Positions 25,073-34,404 are shown, counted from the stretch's first letter. The stretch is 52,670 nt of DNA from Pseudomonadota bacterium (GCA_021324155.1 JAJPJQ010000039.1:1-52670); one strand, 5' to 3'. The notes: generated by a model from the sequence alone, not told the origin. Numbers and translations: made by a program.

Positions 25073-25861
25073 ATGAAAATCGTGCGGCCGATTTCTTTCG
25101 TCTTCCTTCTTTTCTTCCAAGCGCATCGTTCGCTCGCCGCCGCTCCGGACGAAGTCACTTTCCCAAACGGCCCGCTCGCGCTCAAAGGATTTATTTACAA
25201 GCCGGAAGGCGCCGGCCCTTTCCCCGCGATCCTTTATAGCCACGGCAGCGAGCGGCGCCCCGGAGCGAAGCCTGAGATCGGAAACTTTTTCACCGCAAAG
25301 GGCTACGCCGTATTCGTGCCGCACCGCCGCGGCCACGGACGGTCGCCCGCCGACCGCCAGGTGGATGCGCTGTCCGATCAGGGCTCGCGGGGGGTCGTCG
25401 CGCTCCACGAGTTGCACCTCGAGGATACGCTCGCTGCACTCGCGTATCTGCGATCCCAGCCTTACATCGATTCGCGTCGCGTCGTTGCCGCCGGCTGCTC
25501 GTACGGCGGTATTCAAACCGTCCTCGTCACCGAGAAAGGACCAGGCATCGCCGCCTCGGTGGCTTTTGCGCCGGCAGCCGAGACCTGGTCGCGCTCGACG
25601 GCGCTTCAGACGCGACTTAGGCGCGCCGTCAAAGAGGCGTCCGCGCCGATCCTTTTCATTCAGGCGGAAAACGACTGGGATTTGACGCCCACGCTCGTGC
25701 TCGACCGCGATATGGAAGCCGCCGGCAAGCCGCACAAGCGCGTGATCTTTCCACCTTATGGACAGACGCACGCCGACGGGCACGGCGGCTTTTGCTTCCG
25801 GGCGACCGATGTCTGGGGCGGCGCAGTATTGGAATTCTTGAGCGGCGCTTTTAAGCGCTGA
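25073..25861 (+). CDS. Secreted alpha/beta hydrolase (dienelactone-hydrolase-like)
   Basis: 262 residues. The first 23 residues are a signal peptide (FVFLLFFQAHRSLAA). The fold is alpha/beta hydrolase: YSHGSERRPG (oxyanion strand), nucleophile Ser143 in AAGCSYGGIQ, acid in QAENDWDLTP (Asp201/203) and His233 or His237 in YGQTHADGHGGFC. The layout resembles the prolyl-oligopeptidase/dienelactone hydrolase group acting on small esters or peptides in the periplasm. Substrate unknown. It lies 41 bases after the MlaC-like gene on the same strand and could share its transcript. Confidence 0.88.
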   Translation: MKIVRPISFVFLLFFQAHRSLAAAPDEVTFPNGPLALKGFIYKPEGAGPFPAILYSHGSERRPGAKPEIGNFFTAKGYAVFVPHRRGHGRSPADRQVDALSDQGSRGVVALHELHLEDTLAALAYLRSQPYIDSRRVVAAGCSYGGIQTVLVTEKGPGIAASVAFAPAAETWSRSTALQTRLRRAVKEASAPILFIQAENDWDLTPTLVLDRDMEAAGKPHKRVIFPPYGQTHADGHGGFCFRATDVWGGAVLEFLSGAFKR

Positions 25862-25863
25862 GC

Positions 25864-25892
25864 TTGACAACTTCGCGGATGCGAATTTAAGT
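25864..25892 (+). promoter_or_regulatory. Candidate promoter of the E1 alpha/beta genes
   Basis: A perfect TTGACA (25864-25869) is followed after 17 bases by the weak -10 TTAAGT (25887-25892), 32 bases before the E1 alpha start. It sits directly after the hydrolase stop codon. Confidence 0.4.
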
Positions 25893-25924
25893 GTAGTGCA
25901 GTCAAAGACGCGGCGGCTGACACG

Positions 25925-26887
25925 ATGCCCGATTCCACCAAGCGAAAAGCGATGCTCCGCACCATGATTATGGTGCGCGCCTTCGAAGAGAAGCTGAACG
26001 ATCTCTACCAGCGCAAGGTCATGTTCGGCAGCCCGCATTCCTACCGCGGCCAGGAAGCGATCGCTGCCGGGGTCTGCGCCGCGCTCGCGCCTGGCGATCT
26101 CATCGCGAGCTATCACCGCGGCACCGGCCATCTCGTCGCCAAAGGCGCGGACATCTACAAGCTGCTCTGCGAGTGCATCGGCCGGCGCGACGGCTATTCG
26201 CTCGGCCGCGGCGGCAAAATGCACATGGGAGATCTGTCGTTCGGCTTTCTCGGCAACACCGGCACTGTCGGCGCGACGGTTCCCGTCGCAACCGGCGCCG
26301 CGCTCGCAGCGAGTATCCGCGGCAGCGGCGAAGTCGCGGTGAGTTTCATGGGCGACGGCGCGATGAACCAGGGGGTTGTCCACGAGGCGATGAACATGGC
26401 GGGCCTCTGGAAGCTGCCGGTCGTCTTCGTGGTCGAGAACAATTTATACGCGATGACCGTGAGCCTGGAGAGAAGCGTCGCGGTTAAGCATCTCGCCGAG
26501 CGCGCGGCCGGCTACGGCTTCGAAGGCAAGGCGATCGACGGCAACGACGCGGAGTTTGTGTACGAAGAGACCGTGAAGGCCGCCGCCAAGGCGCGGAGCG
26601 GCGGCGGCCCGACGCTGCTCGAATGCCTGACCTATCGCTGGGACGGCCATTTCGGCGGGGATCCGGGAACGGGATACAGAAAGCGCGAAGAGATCGAGGA
26701 ATGGAAGAGGCGTGATCCGATCCGCCGGCTGAAAGAAAAGCTCATCGCCGCAAACGAGCTGACCGAAGCGGAGTTCGAAAAACTGAGCGAGACCGTTTAC
26801 GCCGAGCTCGATGACGCTGCCAAACGCGCGGAGGCCGCGCCGCTGCCGGCGGCCGAAGCCGAAACCGACGAGGTGTTCGCGCGCTAG
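25925..26887 (+). CDS. 2-oxoacid (pyruvate/acetoin-type) dehydrogenase E1 alpha subunit
   Basis: 320 residues, the length of AcoA/PdhA-type alpha subunits. With E1 beta it decarboxylates a 2-oxoacid or cleaves acetoin using thiamine diphosphate and transfers the acyl group to lipoyl-E2. Motifs: YRGQEAIAAGV (40-50), SYHRGTGHLVAKG, GKMHMGDLSFGFLGNTGTVG, and the TPP/Mg motif beginning GDGAMNQG (143-150) and ending at ENN (171-173). RWDGHFGGDPGTGYR replaces the phosphorylation-loop YRYHGHSMSDP form, as in acetoin-type enzymes. E1 beta follows 28 bases later; E2 and E3 are not in the window. Confidence 0.93.
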   Translation: MPDSTKRKAMLRTMIMVRAFEEKLNDLYQRKVMFGSPHSYRGQEAIAAGVCAALAPGDLIASYHRGTGHLVAKGADIYKLLCECIGRRDGYSLGRGGKMHMGDLSFGFLGNTGTVGATVPVATGAALAASIRGSGEVAVSFMGDGAMNQGVVHEAMNMAGLWKLPVVFVVENNLYAMTVSLERSVAVKHLAERAAGYGFEGKAIDGNDAEFVYEETVKAAAKARSGGGPTLLECLTYRWDGHFGGDPGTGYRKREEIEEWKRRDPIRRLKEKLIAANELTEAEFEKLSETVYAELDDAAKRAEAAPLPAAEAETDEVFAR

Positions 26888-26915
26888 CGGTGGCAATCGA
26901 CAAATTGATAACAGA

Positions 26916-27914
26916 ATGAGCGACGGCGGAACAAAAACGAAGGAAATGCGCCTGCAGGAGGCGCTGCGCGAGACGCTTCGCTACGAGATGGCGCGCGACC
27001 CGCGCGTCTTCGTCATGGGCGAAGACGTGGCGCTTTTCGGCGGCGCCTACGGCGTCACGCGCGGGCTCTTGCAGGAGTTCGGCGATGGGCGCGTGCGCGA
27101 CACGCCGATCTCCGAGGCGGCAATCGTCGGAGTCGCGGCCGGCGCGGCCATCAACGGCCTGAGGCCGGTGGTCGAGATCCAGTTCTGCGATCTCTTGCCG
27201 CTGTGCATGGATCAGCTCGTCACGCTCGCGGCGCGGTATCATTACATGACCGGCGGAAAAATTTCCGTGCCGATCGTGATCCGCAATAAATTCGGCACGC
27301 GGCCGGGAGGCGGCCCGAGCCATTCGAGCTGCAACCACGGCGCCTTCATCCCGTTTCCGGGACTGAAGATTATCGCGCCGACGACGCCCGCCGACGCGAA
27401 GGGTTTGCTGCTCGCCGCGATCCGCGATCCGAACCCGGTGCTCTGCTTCGAGAGCCACCATCTCTACGGTATTACGGGTCCCGTGCCGGAAGGCGACTAT
27501 ATGGTGCCGATCGGCAAGGCCGCGATCCGCAAACCGGGGAAGGATCTCACGATCGTCACGTGCGGCGGGATGGTGCTCAAGGCCGACGAAGCGGCCGGTC
27601 GCCTCGGCGAAAAGGGCGTCGACGCCGAGATCATCGACCTGCGCTCGCTCGCGCCGCTCGATACCGAGACGATTCTCGCCTCGGTCGCGAAGACCAGGCG
27701 CGTGGTGATCGTCGACGAAGGTCCCGTCGTCGGCGGCCTCACCGCCGAGTTGGCCGCTGTGATCCAGGAGAATCTATTTTCGAACTTGAAAGCGCCGGTG
27801 ATCCGCGTCGGCGCCGCTCCCATTCCCCCGCCGCACAGCGGCCCGCTCGTCGAAGCGATGGTGCCAGGCGTGGATAGGATCGAGGCGGAAGCGCTGCGTC
27901 TCGTCGGCGCGTGA
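26916..27914 (+). CDS. 2-oxoacid (pyruvate/acetoin-type) dehydrogenase E1 beta subunit
   Basis: 332 residues from ATG 26916; an upstream in-frame start overlaps E1 alpha and adds 35 arginine-rich residues foreign to the family. Conserved elements: LQEALRETLRYEMARDPRVFVMGEDVALFGGAYGVTRGL with the TPP-contacting Glu, TPISEAAIVGVAAGAAI, GGGPSHSSCNHGAF and the C-terminal transketolase domain from about residue 205 (EIIDLRSLAPLDTETILASV...VDEGPVVGG). It forms the alpha2beta2 E1 with the preceding gene. The following gene is convergent, so the operon ends without E2 or E3. Confidence 0.94.
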   Translation: MSDGGTKTKEMRLQEALRETLRYEMARDPRVFVMGEDVALFGGAYGVTRGLLQEFGDGRVRDTPISEAAIVGVAAGAAINGLRPVVEIQFCDLLPLCMDQLVTLAARYHYMTGGKISVPIVIRNKFGTRPGGGPSHSSCNHGAFIPFPGLKIIAPTTPADAKGLLLAAIRDPNPVLCFESHHLYGITGPVPEGDYMVPIGKAAIRKPGKDLTIVTCGGMVLKADEAAGRLGEKGVDAEIIDLRSLAPLDTETILASVAKTRRVVIVDEGPVVGGLTAELAAVIQENLFSNLKAPVIRVGAAPIPPPHSGPLVEAMVPGVDRIEAEALRLVGA

Positions 27915-27933
27915 CGCTCGCGTCTATCCTACA

Positions 27934-28563
27934 TCACGTCATCGGGATCATGATATGCTGCTGATACGCCGGGCGCTTCTGCAGCTCACCGTACCAGCGG
28001 CTTAGGTTGTCGAGCTTCGGCCGCTCGATCGGCAGATTGAACCAGCGGTAGGCCCACACCCCGAGCGGGATGTCGCCGATCGTGAAATCCTTTCCGGCCA
28101 GGTAGGCATTTTTCGCGAGCCGGTCGTCGACGATTTTCCACGCTGCGCCGGTCTTGTCGAGCGCGGTTTTTAGTACCGTCACGTCGCGTTTTTCGGGTGG
28201 CGTGCGCACGTAGCCCCAAAAGAGCGGCACGATCGCAGGTCCGAGCGTCGTCAATTGCCAGTCCATCCAGCGGCTCGCCTGCGCGCGACCCTCCGGCATC
28301 GCTTCGATCAGTTTGCCGCCGCCGTATTTGTCCGTAAGGTAGCGCACGATCGTATTCGATTCCCAGAGAATCAGTCCGCCGTCTTCGATCGTCGGCACGA
28401 GGCCGTTGGGATTAATATCCAGGTAGGGTTTTTCTTTGTTGCCGCCGAATTTGCCGCCGAGATCGATCCGTTCGAAATCAAGGCCGAGCTCGCCGGAGCA
28501 CCACAGCACCTTCTGCACGTTGGAAGAATCGTTCCTGCCCCAGATCTTGATCTTCGCTGCCAT
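27934..28563 (-). CDS. Glutathione S-transferase
   Basis: 209 residues from ATG 28563, which has GGAGG 7 bases upstream; ten residues further upstream are in frame but not family-like. N-terminal thioredoxin-like domain: IKIWGRNDSSNVQKVLW, with Ser13/Ser14 at the active-site position, DINPNGLVPTIEDGG carrying the cis-proline, and WESNTIVRYL for the gamma-glutamyl contact (the usual ES motif). The C-terminal helical domain contains FTIGDIPLG, the N-capping-box motif. A cytosolic conjugation or reduction enzyme; substrate unknown. Confidence 0.93.
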   Translation of the reverse strand: MAAKIKIWGRNDSSNVQKVLWCSGELGLDFERIDLGGKFGGNKEKPYLDINPNGLVPTIEDGGLILWESNTIVRYLTDKYGGGKLIEAMPEGRAQASRWMDWQLTTLGPAIVPLFWGYVRTPPEKRDVTVLKTALDKTGAAWKIVDDRLAKNAYLAGKDFTIGDIPLGVWAYRWFNLPIERPKLDNLSRWYGELQKRPAYQQHIMIPMT

Positions 28564-28710
28564 AGTCACCTCCGCTGGGTTTTTCCATAGCACCGTTGCG
28601 CCGCAAAGTGTATGGCGCGGCGCGTTTGAGACCTACCCGGCCGCCTCTATCACTTTCGAATCCGATCTGATAAGTAAACAGCTTTTATAGGCAAGCATCG
28701 GGGGAAGGGT

Positions 28711-29085
28711 ATGGCGCGAAGGATACCGGCGTTGGTGCTTTTTGCGGTTCTGTCCGCGGCGAGTATGGCATCGGCCCAGAATAAGGAGGAGGGAAAGAAG
28801 TTCTACGTTACTTATTGTTCCAGCTGTCACGGCGACAGCGGCAAAGGCGATGGGCCCGCAGCGGCGTCGCTGCCGGTCAAGCCGGCGAATCATACCGACG
28901 GGAACGTCATGAATAAGCTATCCGACAAAACCCTTTTCGATATCATTGCGAAGGGCGGTCCCGCAGGCGGCAAATCGAATTTTATGCCGGCCTGGGGCGG
29001 CGCACTTAAGGAAAACCAGATTCAGGATATCGTCGCGTATCTCCGAAGCATCGCCAACCCGCCGTATAAAGCCGGAGGAAAGTAA
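28711..29085 (+). CDS. Class I cytochrome c (periplasmic, monohaem)
   Basis: 124 residues. Signal peptide 1-22 ending ASA|Q. One haem-attachment motif C36-S-S-C39-H40, and the distal methionine Met92 in SNFMPAWGGALKENQIQDIVAYLRS, the usual cytochrome c C-terminal helix. The mature protein of about 100 residues matches small soluble electron carriers such as cytochrome c6/c551 types. AAGGG precedes the ATG. Partners are not evident: the genes after it are chaperones. The 147 bases upstream hold no convincing promoter that I can see. Confidence 0.94.
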   Translation: MARRIPALVLFAVLSAASMASAQNKEEGKKFYVTYCSSCHGDSGKGDGPAAASLPVKPANHTDGNVMNKLSDKTLFDIIAKGGPAGGKSNFMPAWGGALKENQIQDIVAYLRSIANPPYKAGGK

Positions 29086-29104
29086 AAATATTTCGCGCCG
29101 CCCC

Positions 29105-29134
29105 CTTGACGTTGGAGGAAGCGCAATTACATTT
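29105..29134 (+). promoter_or_regulatory. Heat-shock-type promoter of groES-groEL (motif copy 1)
   Basis: CTTGAC (29105-29110), 11 bases, then CGCAATTA (29122-29129) followed by CATTT. The same arrangement occurs before two hsp20 genes (31214 and 31796). It resembles an RpoH (sigma32) promoter, CTTGAA then CCCCATNT, but with a shorter spacer; it could also be read as TTGACG-N16-TACATT for sigma70. No CIRCE operator (TTAGCACTC-N9-GAGTGCTAA) is present. Confidence 0.65.
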
Positions 29135-29138
29135 GCAC

Positions 29139-29157
29139 CATCGGCGTTCCGCCGATG
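29139..29157 (+). promoter_or_regulatory. Perfect hairpin at the predicted 5' end of the groES mRNA
   Basis: CATCGGCG (29139-29146) and CGCCGATG (29150-29157) form an 8-bp stem with a TTC loop, starting within a few bases of the predicted transcription start and 33 bases before the groES ATG. It does not cover the AGGAGG site. It may stabilise the leader or serve as an operator-like dyad. Confidence 0.5.
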
Positions 29158-29190
29158 TTGTAAATCTATGATTTTTCAGGAGGTTTTGCT

Positions 29191-31118
<1,928 letters not shown>

Positions 31119-31140
31119 TCGTTTCGTCTGAGCGCAAAAC

Positions 31141-31171
31141 AAAAAGGGGGGCCGCGAGGCTCCCCTTTTTT
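31141..31171. terminator. Intrinsic terminator after groEL
   Basis: AAAAAGGGGGGCC (31141-31153) pairs with GGCTCCCCTTTTT (31158-31170) around the GNRA-type loop GCGA, allowing one G-U pair, ending in a T-rich tract. The A-run on the other side makes it potentially bidirectional. Confidence 0.92.
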
Positions 31172-31213
31172 ATTTTGCGCATGCCAGCGCGTGAACTCGG
31201 GCTTTTAGTACCT

Positions 31214-31243
31214 CTTGACAGTCCCATAACCGTGATTACCTTT
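31214..31243 (+). promoter_or_regulatory. Heat-shock-type promoter of hsp20 gene 1 (motif copy 2)
   Basis: CTTGAC (31214-31219), 11 bases, CGTGATTA (31231-31238), then CCTTTTC. Aligned with the copy at 31796, the -35 hexamer, the spacing and the whole CGTGATTA octamer are identical. It lies 51 bases before the ATG, within the 171-base gap that also holds the groEL terminator. Confidence 0.7.
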
Positions 31244-31289
31244 TCACCGAAGCAGTTATCTCCGACACAACCAAAAAAGGAGGGAAAAT

Positions 31290-31712
31290 ATGTTCGATTT
31301 AGCCCGTTGGGAGCCGTTTGACGGTCTGATCAACAACTTCTTCGAAGATACGTGGCGCCGGCCTCAGCACGCCACGGTTGCCGTATGGTATCCGCCGGTC
31401 GACATTCTTGAGAGCAAGGATTCGTATCTGATCCGCGCCGAGCTGCCGGGCATGAAGAAGGGAGACTTCAACCTCGAGCTCGACGAAGGCACACTTACGT
31501 TGAGCGGCGAGCGCAAGGCCGAAGAGCCTGCGGAAGGCGTCGAGTATCATCGCTCCGAGCGCCTCGCGGGAAAATTCACCCGCTCGTTCCATCTGCCCCA
31601 GACCGTAGCGCAGGACGGCATCAAAGCCACCTATCGCGACGGCATCCTGGAAGTCTACGTGCCTAAGGCGGAAGAGGCGAAGCCGAAGAAGATTGCCGTC
31701 AGCGTGAACTAA
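31290..31712 (+). CDS. Hsp20/alpha-crystallin small heat-shock protein 1
   Basis: 140 residues. ATP-independent holdase forming oligomers. The alpha-crystallin domain runs from about residue 33 (YPPVDILESKDSYLIRAELPGMKKGDFNLEL) to 128 ([21 protein letters not shown]), with the GxLxV-type DGILEVYVPK motif and the C-terminal I-x-V (KKIAVSVN) that docks into neighbouring dimers. The N-terminus (FDLARWEPFDGL) is typical of bacterial Hsp20 class A. AAGGAGGG precedes the ATG. It forms its own transcription unit, bounded by a promoter motif and a terminator. Confidence 0.97.
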   Translation: MFDLARWEPFDGLINNFFEDTWRRPQHATVAVWYPPVDILESKDSYLIRAELPGMKKGDFNLELDEGTLTLSGERKAEEPAEGVEYHRSERLAGKFTRSFHLPQTVAQDGIKATYRDGILEVYVPKAEEAKPKKIAVSVN

Positions 31713-31729
31713 TTCGCTTCCGTATATGG

Positions 31730-31760
31730 AAAAGGGGAGGAGAAATCCTCCCCTTTTTTT
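31730..31760. terminator. Intrinsic terminator after hsp20 gene 1
   Basis: AAAAGGGGAGGA (31730-31741) pairs perfectly with TCCTCCCCTTTT (31746-31757) around a GAAA tetraloop, followed by more T up to 31761. Same design (A-flanked G/C stem, GNRA loop) as the terminator after groEL. Confidence 0.93.
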
Positions 31761-31795
31761 TGCCTGTCTCTGTTCATTGTCCGACCCGCTGCCAT

Positions 31796-31825
31796 CTTGA
31801 CTGCCCGGCACTCGTGATTATGTTT
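31796..31825 (+). promoter_or_regulatory. Heat-shock-type promoter of hsp20 gene 2 (motif copy 3)
   Basis: CTTGAC (31796-31801), 11 bases, CGTGATTA (31813-31820), then TGTTTTTC. It lies 43 bases before the ATG of hsp20 gene 2 and would also drive the downstream hsp20-like and htrA-like reading frames, since no promoter or terminator lies between them. Confidence 0.7.
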
Positions 31826-31863
31826 TTCTTGTTTTCGGAGCCTTAGCACGAAAGGAGGACAGT

Positions 31864-32319
31864 ATGGCTGAATGGAGTGCTTTCGCAGATATGGATGCGC
31901 TTCGGCGCGAGATCGATAGGGCGTTCGCTGAATTTGCACCCGCGGGCGCCTCCTCCCAGACGGCGTTTTTGCCGGGGCTCGGCCCGCGCCGCTATCCGCT
32001 TGTCAACCTTCACGAAGACCGCGATCATCTTTACATTGAAGCGCTCGCGCCCGGCGTCGATCCCGCTTCGCTGAACCTCGCCGTAGTGGGGAACCAGCTC
32101 ACGATCTCGGGCGAGAAGCGCCGCATCAACGGCGAGGTGCGCCCCGAGGCTTTTCATCGGAGCGAGCGCGCCAGCGGGAAATTCGTCCGCGCGATCGAGC
32201 TGCCGGTCGAGGTGAACGACAGCGACGTATCGGCGGAATACAAAGACGGTCTGCTCATCGTCAGCCTGCCGAAGGCGGAGAAAGTGAAGCCGAAGCAGAT
32301 CAGCGTCAAAGTTTCCTAA
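31864..32319 (+). CDS. Hsp20/alpha-crystallin small heat-shock protein 2
   Basis: 151 residues. Alpha-crystallin domain from about residue 42 (YPLVNLHEDRDHLYIEALAPGVDPASLNLAVVGNQLTISGEKR) to 147, with HRSERASGKFVRAIELPVEVN and YKDGLLIVSLPKAEKVKPKQISVKVS, ending in the I-x-V motif. The protein is distinct from Hsp20 gene 1: a longer N-terminus and a VNLHED start of the domain instead of VDILES. AAAGGAGG precedes the ATG. It is followed after 25 bases by a third hsp20 gene with its own GGAGG site. Confidence 0.96.
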   Translation: MAEWSAFADMDALRREIDRAFAEFAPAGASSQTAFLPGLGPRRYPLVNLHEDRDHLYIEALAPGVDPASLNLAVVGNQLTISGEKRRINGEVRPEAFHRSERASGKFVRAIELPVEVNDSDVSAEYKDGLLIVSLPKAEKVKPKQISVKVS

Positions 32320-32344
32320 CCAAGATTAAGTCGGAGGAATTATC

Positions 32345-32743
32345 ATGGCTGAAAAAACCGTTGCGACAAAGCGTGGACAGCAGCAGAGTCCCGCGACCGA
32401 AGTCACGCGCAGCCGCGAGAGATATCTCGCGCCGCCGGTCGATATTTACGAAACGCCCGACGGGTTGGTCGTGATGGCAGATTTACCGGGCGTCGCCAAG
32501 GACGGCGTCGATGTGCGCGTGGAAAACGGTGTTCTCACGCTGCACGGGCGCGCAGGTGATGCCACTCCGGGCGACCCGGTCTACCGCGAGTTTGAGCTTG
32601 TCAATTTTTAGCGGCAATTCGAGCTCAGCGACAAAGTCGACCAAGCGAAGATATCGGCACAGCTCAAGCACGGCGTTTTGACCCTGCACCTCCCGAAGGC
32701 GGAAGAAGCGAAGCCGCGCAGGGTCGAAGTTAAAGTCGCCTAG
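32345..32743 (+). pseudogene. Third hsp20 gene, interrupted by an in-frame TAG
   Basis: From the ATG the frame gives 88 residues of a class C-type Hsp20 (YLAPPVDIYETPDGLVVMADLPGV..., DPVYREFELVNF), then TAG at 32609-32611. The same frame resumes at once with [43 protein letters not shown] and a TAG at 32741-32743. Together these would be a complete 132-residue alpha-crystallin protein; at the TAG position relatives commonly have an aromatic residue, and TAC or TAT to TAG is a single change. Either a point nonsense mutation, a sequencing or assembly error, or readthrough. The truncated 88-residue product would lack half of the beta sandwich and the C-terminal motif, so it is probably non-functional. 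Confidence 0.85.
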
Positions 32744-32747
32744 CGGC

Positions 32748-33879
32748 ATGGCGGCTTTCAGATCGGAGGATTACGCTCGGCGGCGCGTATTTTTGCTTGC
32801 CGTTTTTTTTCTGGTCGCACTGCTCGTATGGCGCATCGCCGTGCGGGGCGCCGTAACTTTGGAGCGTGCCGGGCCGCGTCCGATCGCGCCGCGCGGCGAG
32901 CTCGCCGCCGACGAAAAGTCGACGATCGCGTTGTTTCGCCAGGCATCGCCTTCCATCGTTCACATCACGGCGGTCAGCGTCGCGCGCGACTTGTTCACAC
33001 TGAATCTGCTGCAGATCCCGGAAGGAACCGGATCGGGACTTGTCTGGGACGATACCGGCAATATCGTCACGAATTACCATGTCATCCAGAATGCCGGGGC
33101 CGCCCAGGTGACGCTCGCCGACCAGTCCACCTGGAAGGCGCGTCTCGTCGGCATCGCGCCCGACAAAGACCTGGCGGTGCTGAAAATCGACGCGCCGAAA
33201 AGCAGACTGAGACCGATACCCATAGGCACGTCGAAAGACCTGCAGGTAGGTCAAAGCGCGTTCGCAATCGGCAATCCGTTCGGCCTCGATCAAACGCTTA
33301 CGACCGGTGTTGTGAGTGCGCTGGGGCGCGAGATCGAGTCGGTGACGCGACGGCCGATCCAGGGTGTAATTCAGACCGACGCCGCCGTCAATCCGGGAAA
33401 CTCCGGCGGACCGCTGCTCGACAGCGCCGGCCGGCTGATCGGCGTCAATACGGCGATTTATAGCCCGTCGGGAGCCTCGGTGGGAATCGGCTTTGCAATT
33501 CCCGTCGACACCGTCAATCGTCGTCCCGGAGCTCATCCGCCACGGAAAAGTCGTTCGGCCCGGACTCGGCTTTCGCGCAGCGGATGACCAGATCACCGAA
33601 CGTCTTGGAATCAAGGGCGTTCTCGTCCTCGAGGTGCCGCCGAACAGCGCAGCCGCCAAAGCCGGCATTCGCGCGACCACGCGCGACGCGCAGGGACGCG
33701 TCCGTCTCGGTGACGTGATCGTCGCCATGCAGGGGAAAAAAATCGATTCCACGAACGATCTCTATCTCGTGATGGAGGAACAAAGACTCGGCAGCGTCGT
33801 GAACGTCACCGTACAGCGCGATGGAAAGCAGGTACAGCTTCGCGCCGTGCTCGAGGCTGTGGATGAGGCGAGCGGCTGA
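32748..33879 (+). pseudogene. HtrA/DegP-type serine protease, frameshifted before the PDZ domain
   Basis: The first frame (32748 to about 33521) encodes a membrane anchor (RRRVFLLAVFFLVALLVW, 11-28) and a complete trypsin-like domain with catalytic His111 (VTNYHVIQN), Asp141 (DKDLAVLKI) and Ser219 (NPGNSGGPL), up to IGFAIPVDTVNR at 258. The frame then runs into arginine-rich nonsense. The family sequence continues in the +1 frame from 33522 (VVPELIRHGKVVRPGLGF) through a PDZ domain with VLVLEVPPNSAAAKAGI to the stop at 33879. A two-base loss or one-base gain around 33519-33527 explains it. HtrA proteins degrade misfolded envelope proteins. If real, the strain makes a PDZ-less protease; a sequencing error is equally possible. 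Confidence 0.88.
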
Positions 33880-33881
33880 AA

Positions 33882-34301
33882 CTATTTCGCGGGCGCGATT
33901 TTGAGCTTGCCTTTGTCATTGACGGCGAAGACGATTGCCTTCAACGGCTCGGTGCGGCTCTGATTCGAGACGTTGTGCACTTCGTTGGGCATTAGATAAG
34001 AGAGGGTGCCGCGCCGCTGCGGGATAGCGAAATTATTGCCGCCGGCTTCCACCGCGGCGGTGCCCTCCAGGATATACGCGAACTCGCTCCCGGGATGCGA
34101 GTGCTTCCCGGTCGACGCGCCGGGCGCGATCTCGACGACGAACACATCGACCTCTTTTCCCGGCGCGCCTTCGAGGTCGGTCTGCAGCAGCGTCGTGCGT
34201 TTGACCGGCTCGTTTTGCGCGTGCAGGAGGCGCTCGGCGAGCAAGCCGGTGGCTGCTCCGCTGCCGAAGATAAGAAGCGCGATCCAAAGTCGATGTTTCA
34301 T
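33882..34301 (-). CDS. Membrane-anchored or secreted cupin-domain protein
   Basis: 139 residues from ATG 34301, chosen because AGG lies in proper distance upstream and the next in-frame ATG further up adds seven basic residues. N-terminal hydrophobic segment (LWIALLIFGSGAATGLLAERLL, 4-25) acts as signal or anchor. The rest is a single cupin: PGASTGKHSHPGSEFAYILEGTAAVEAGG provides the His-x-His and Glu metal ligands, and PNEVHNVSN the later His. Small beta-barrel metal-binding proteins of this type have varied roles; function here is unknown. Convergent with the frameshifted htrA, with 2 bases between the stops. Confidence 0.88.
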   Translation of the reverse strand: MKHRLWIALLIFGSGAATGLLAERLLHAQNEPVKRTTLLQTDLEGAPGKEVDVFVVEIAPGASTGKHSHPGSEFAYILEGTAAVEAGGNNFAIPQRRGTLSYLMPNEVHNVSNQSRTEPLKAIVFAVNDKGKLKIAPAK

Positions 34302-34324
34302 CGGCGACCTCCGTTTTTCCATTG

Positions 34325-34353
34325 TATATAGGCGCCGCGCGGCTCGGTTGCAA
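34325..34353 (-). promoter_or_regulatory. Candidate promoter of the cupin gene
   Basis: On the minus strand TTGCAA (34353-34348) and TATATA (34330-34325) are 17 bases apart, 24 bases before the cupin ATG. Confidence 0.5.
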
Positions 34354-34375
34354 CGCCTCGGCGGCGTCCATTTCC

Positions 34376-34404
34376 TTGACTTAAGTCCATTTTTACCTTA
34401 AAAA
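34376..34404 (+). promoter_or_regulatory. Candidate promoter of complex I cluster 2
   Basis: TTGACT (34376-34381) and TAAAAA (34399-34404) are separated by 17 bases, in the 189-base gap between the divergent cupin gene and nuoA of cluster 2. The predicted leader is about 80 bases. It is the only good promoter seen before the twelve-gene cluster. Confidence 0.5.

Noticed and set aside
29086-29190. CIRCE operator before groES
   Set aside because: The sequence TTAGCACTC-N9-GAGTGCTAA, or a close variant, is not present; the only dyad is the CATCGGCG/CGCCGATG hairpin.
32609-32611. Pyrrolysine or other recoding at the hsp20 TAG
   Set aside because: No pylT/pylS or recoding structure is seen, TAG is used as an ordinary stop elsewhere in the window (for example nuoB, nuoC, nuoK), and a single-base change explains it.
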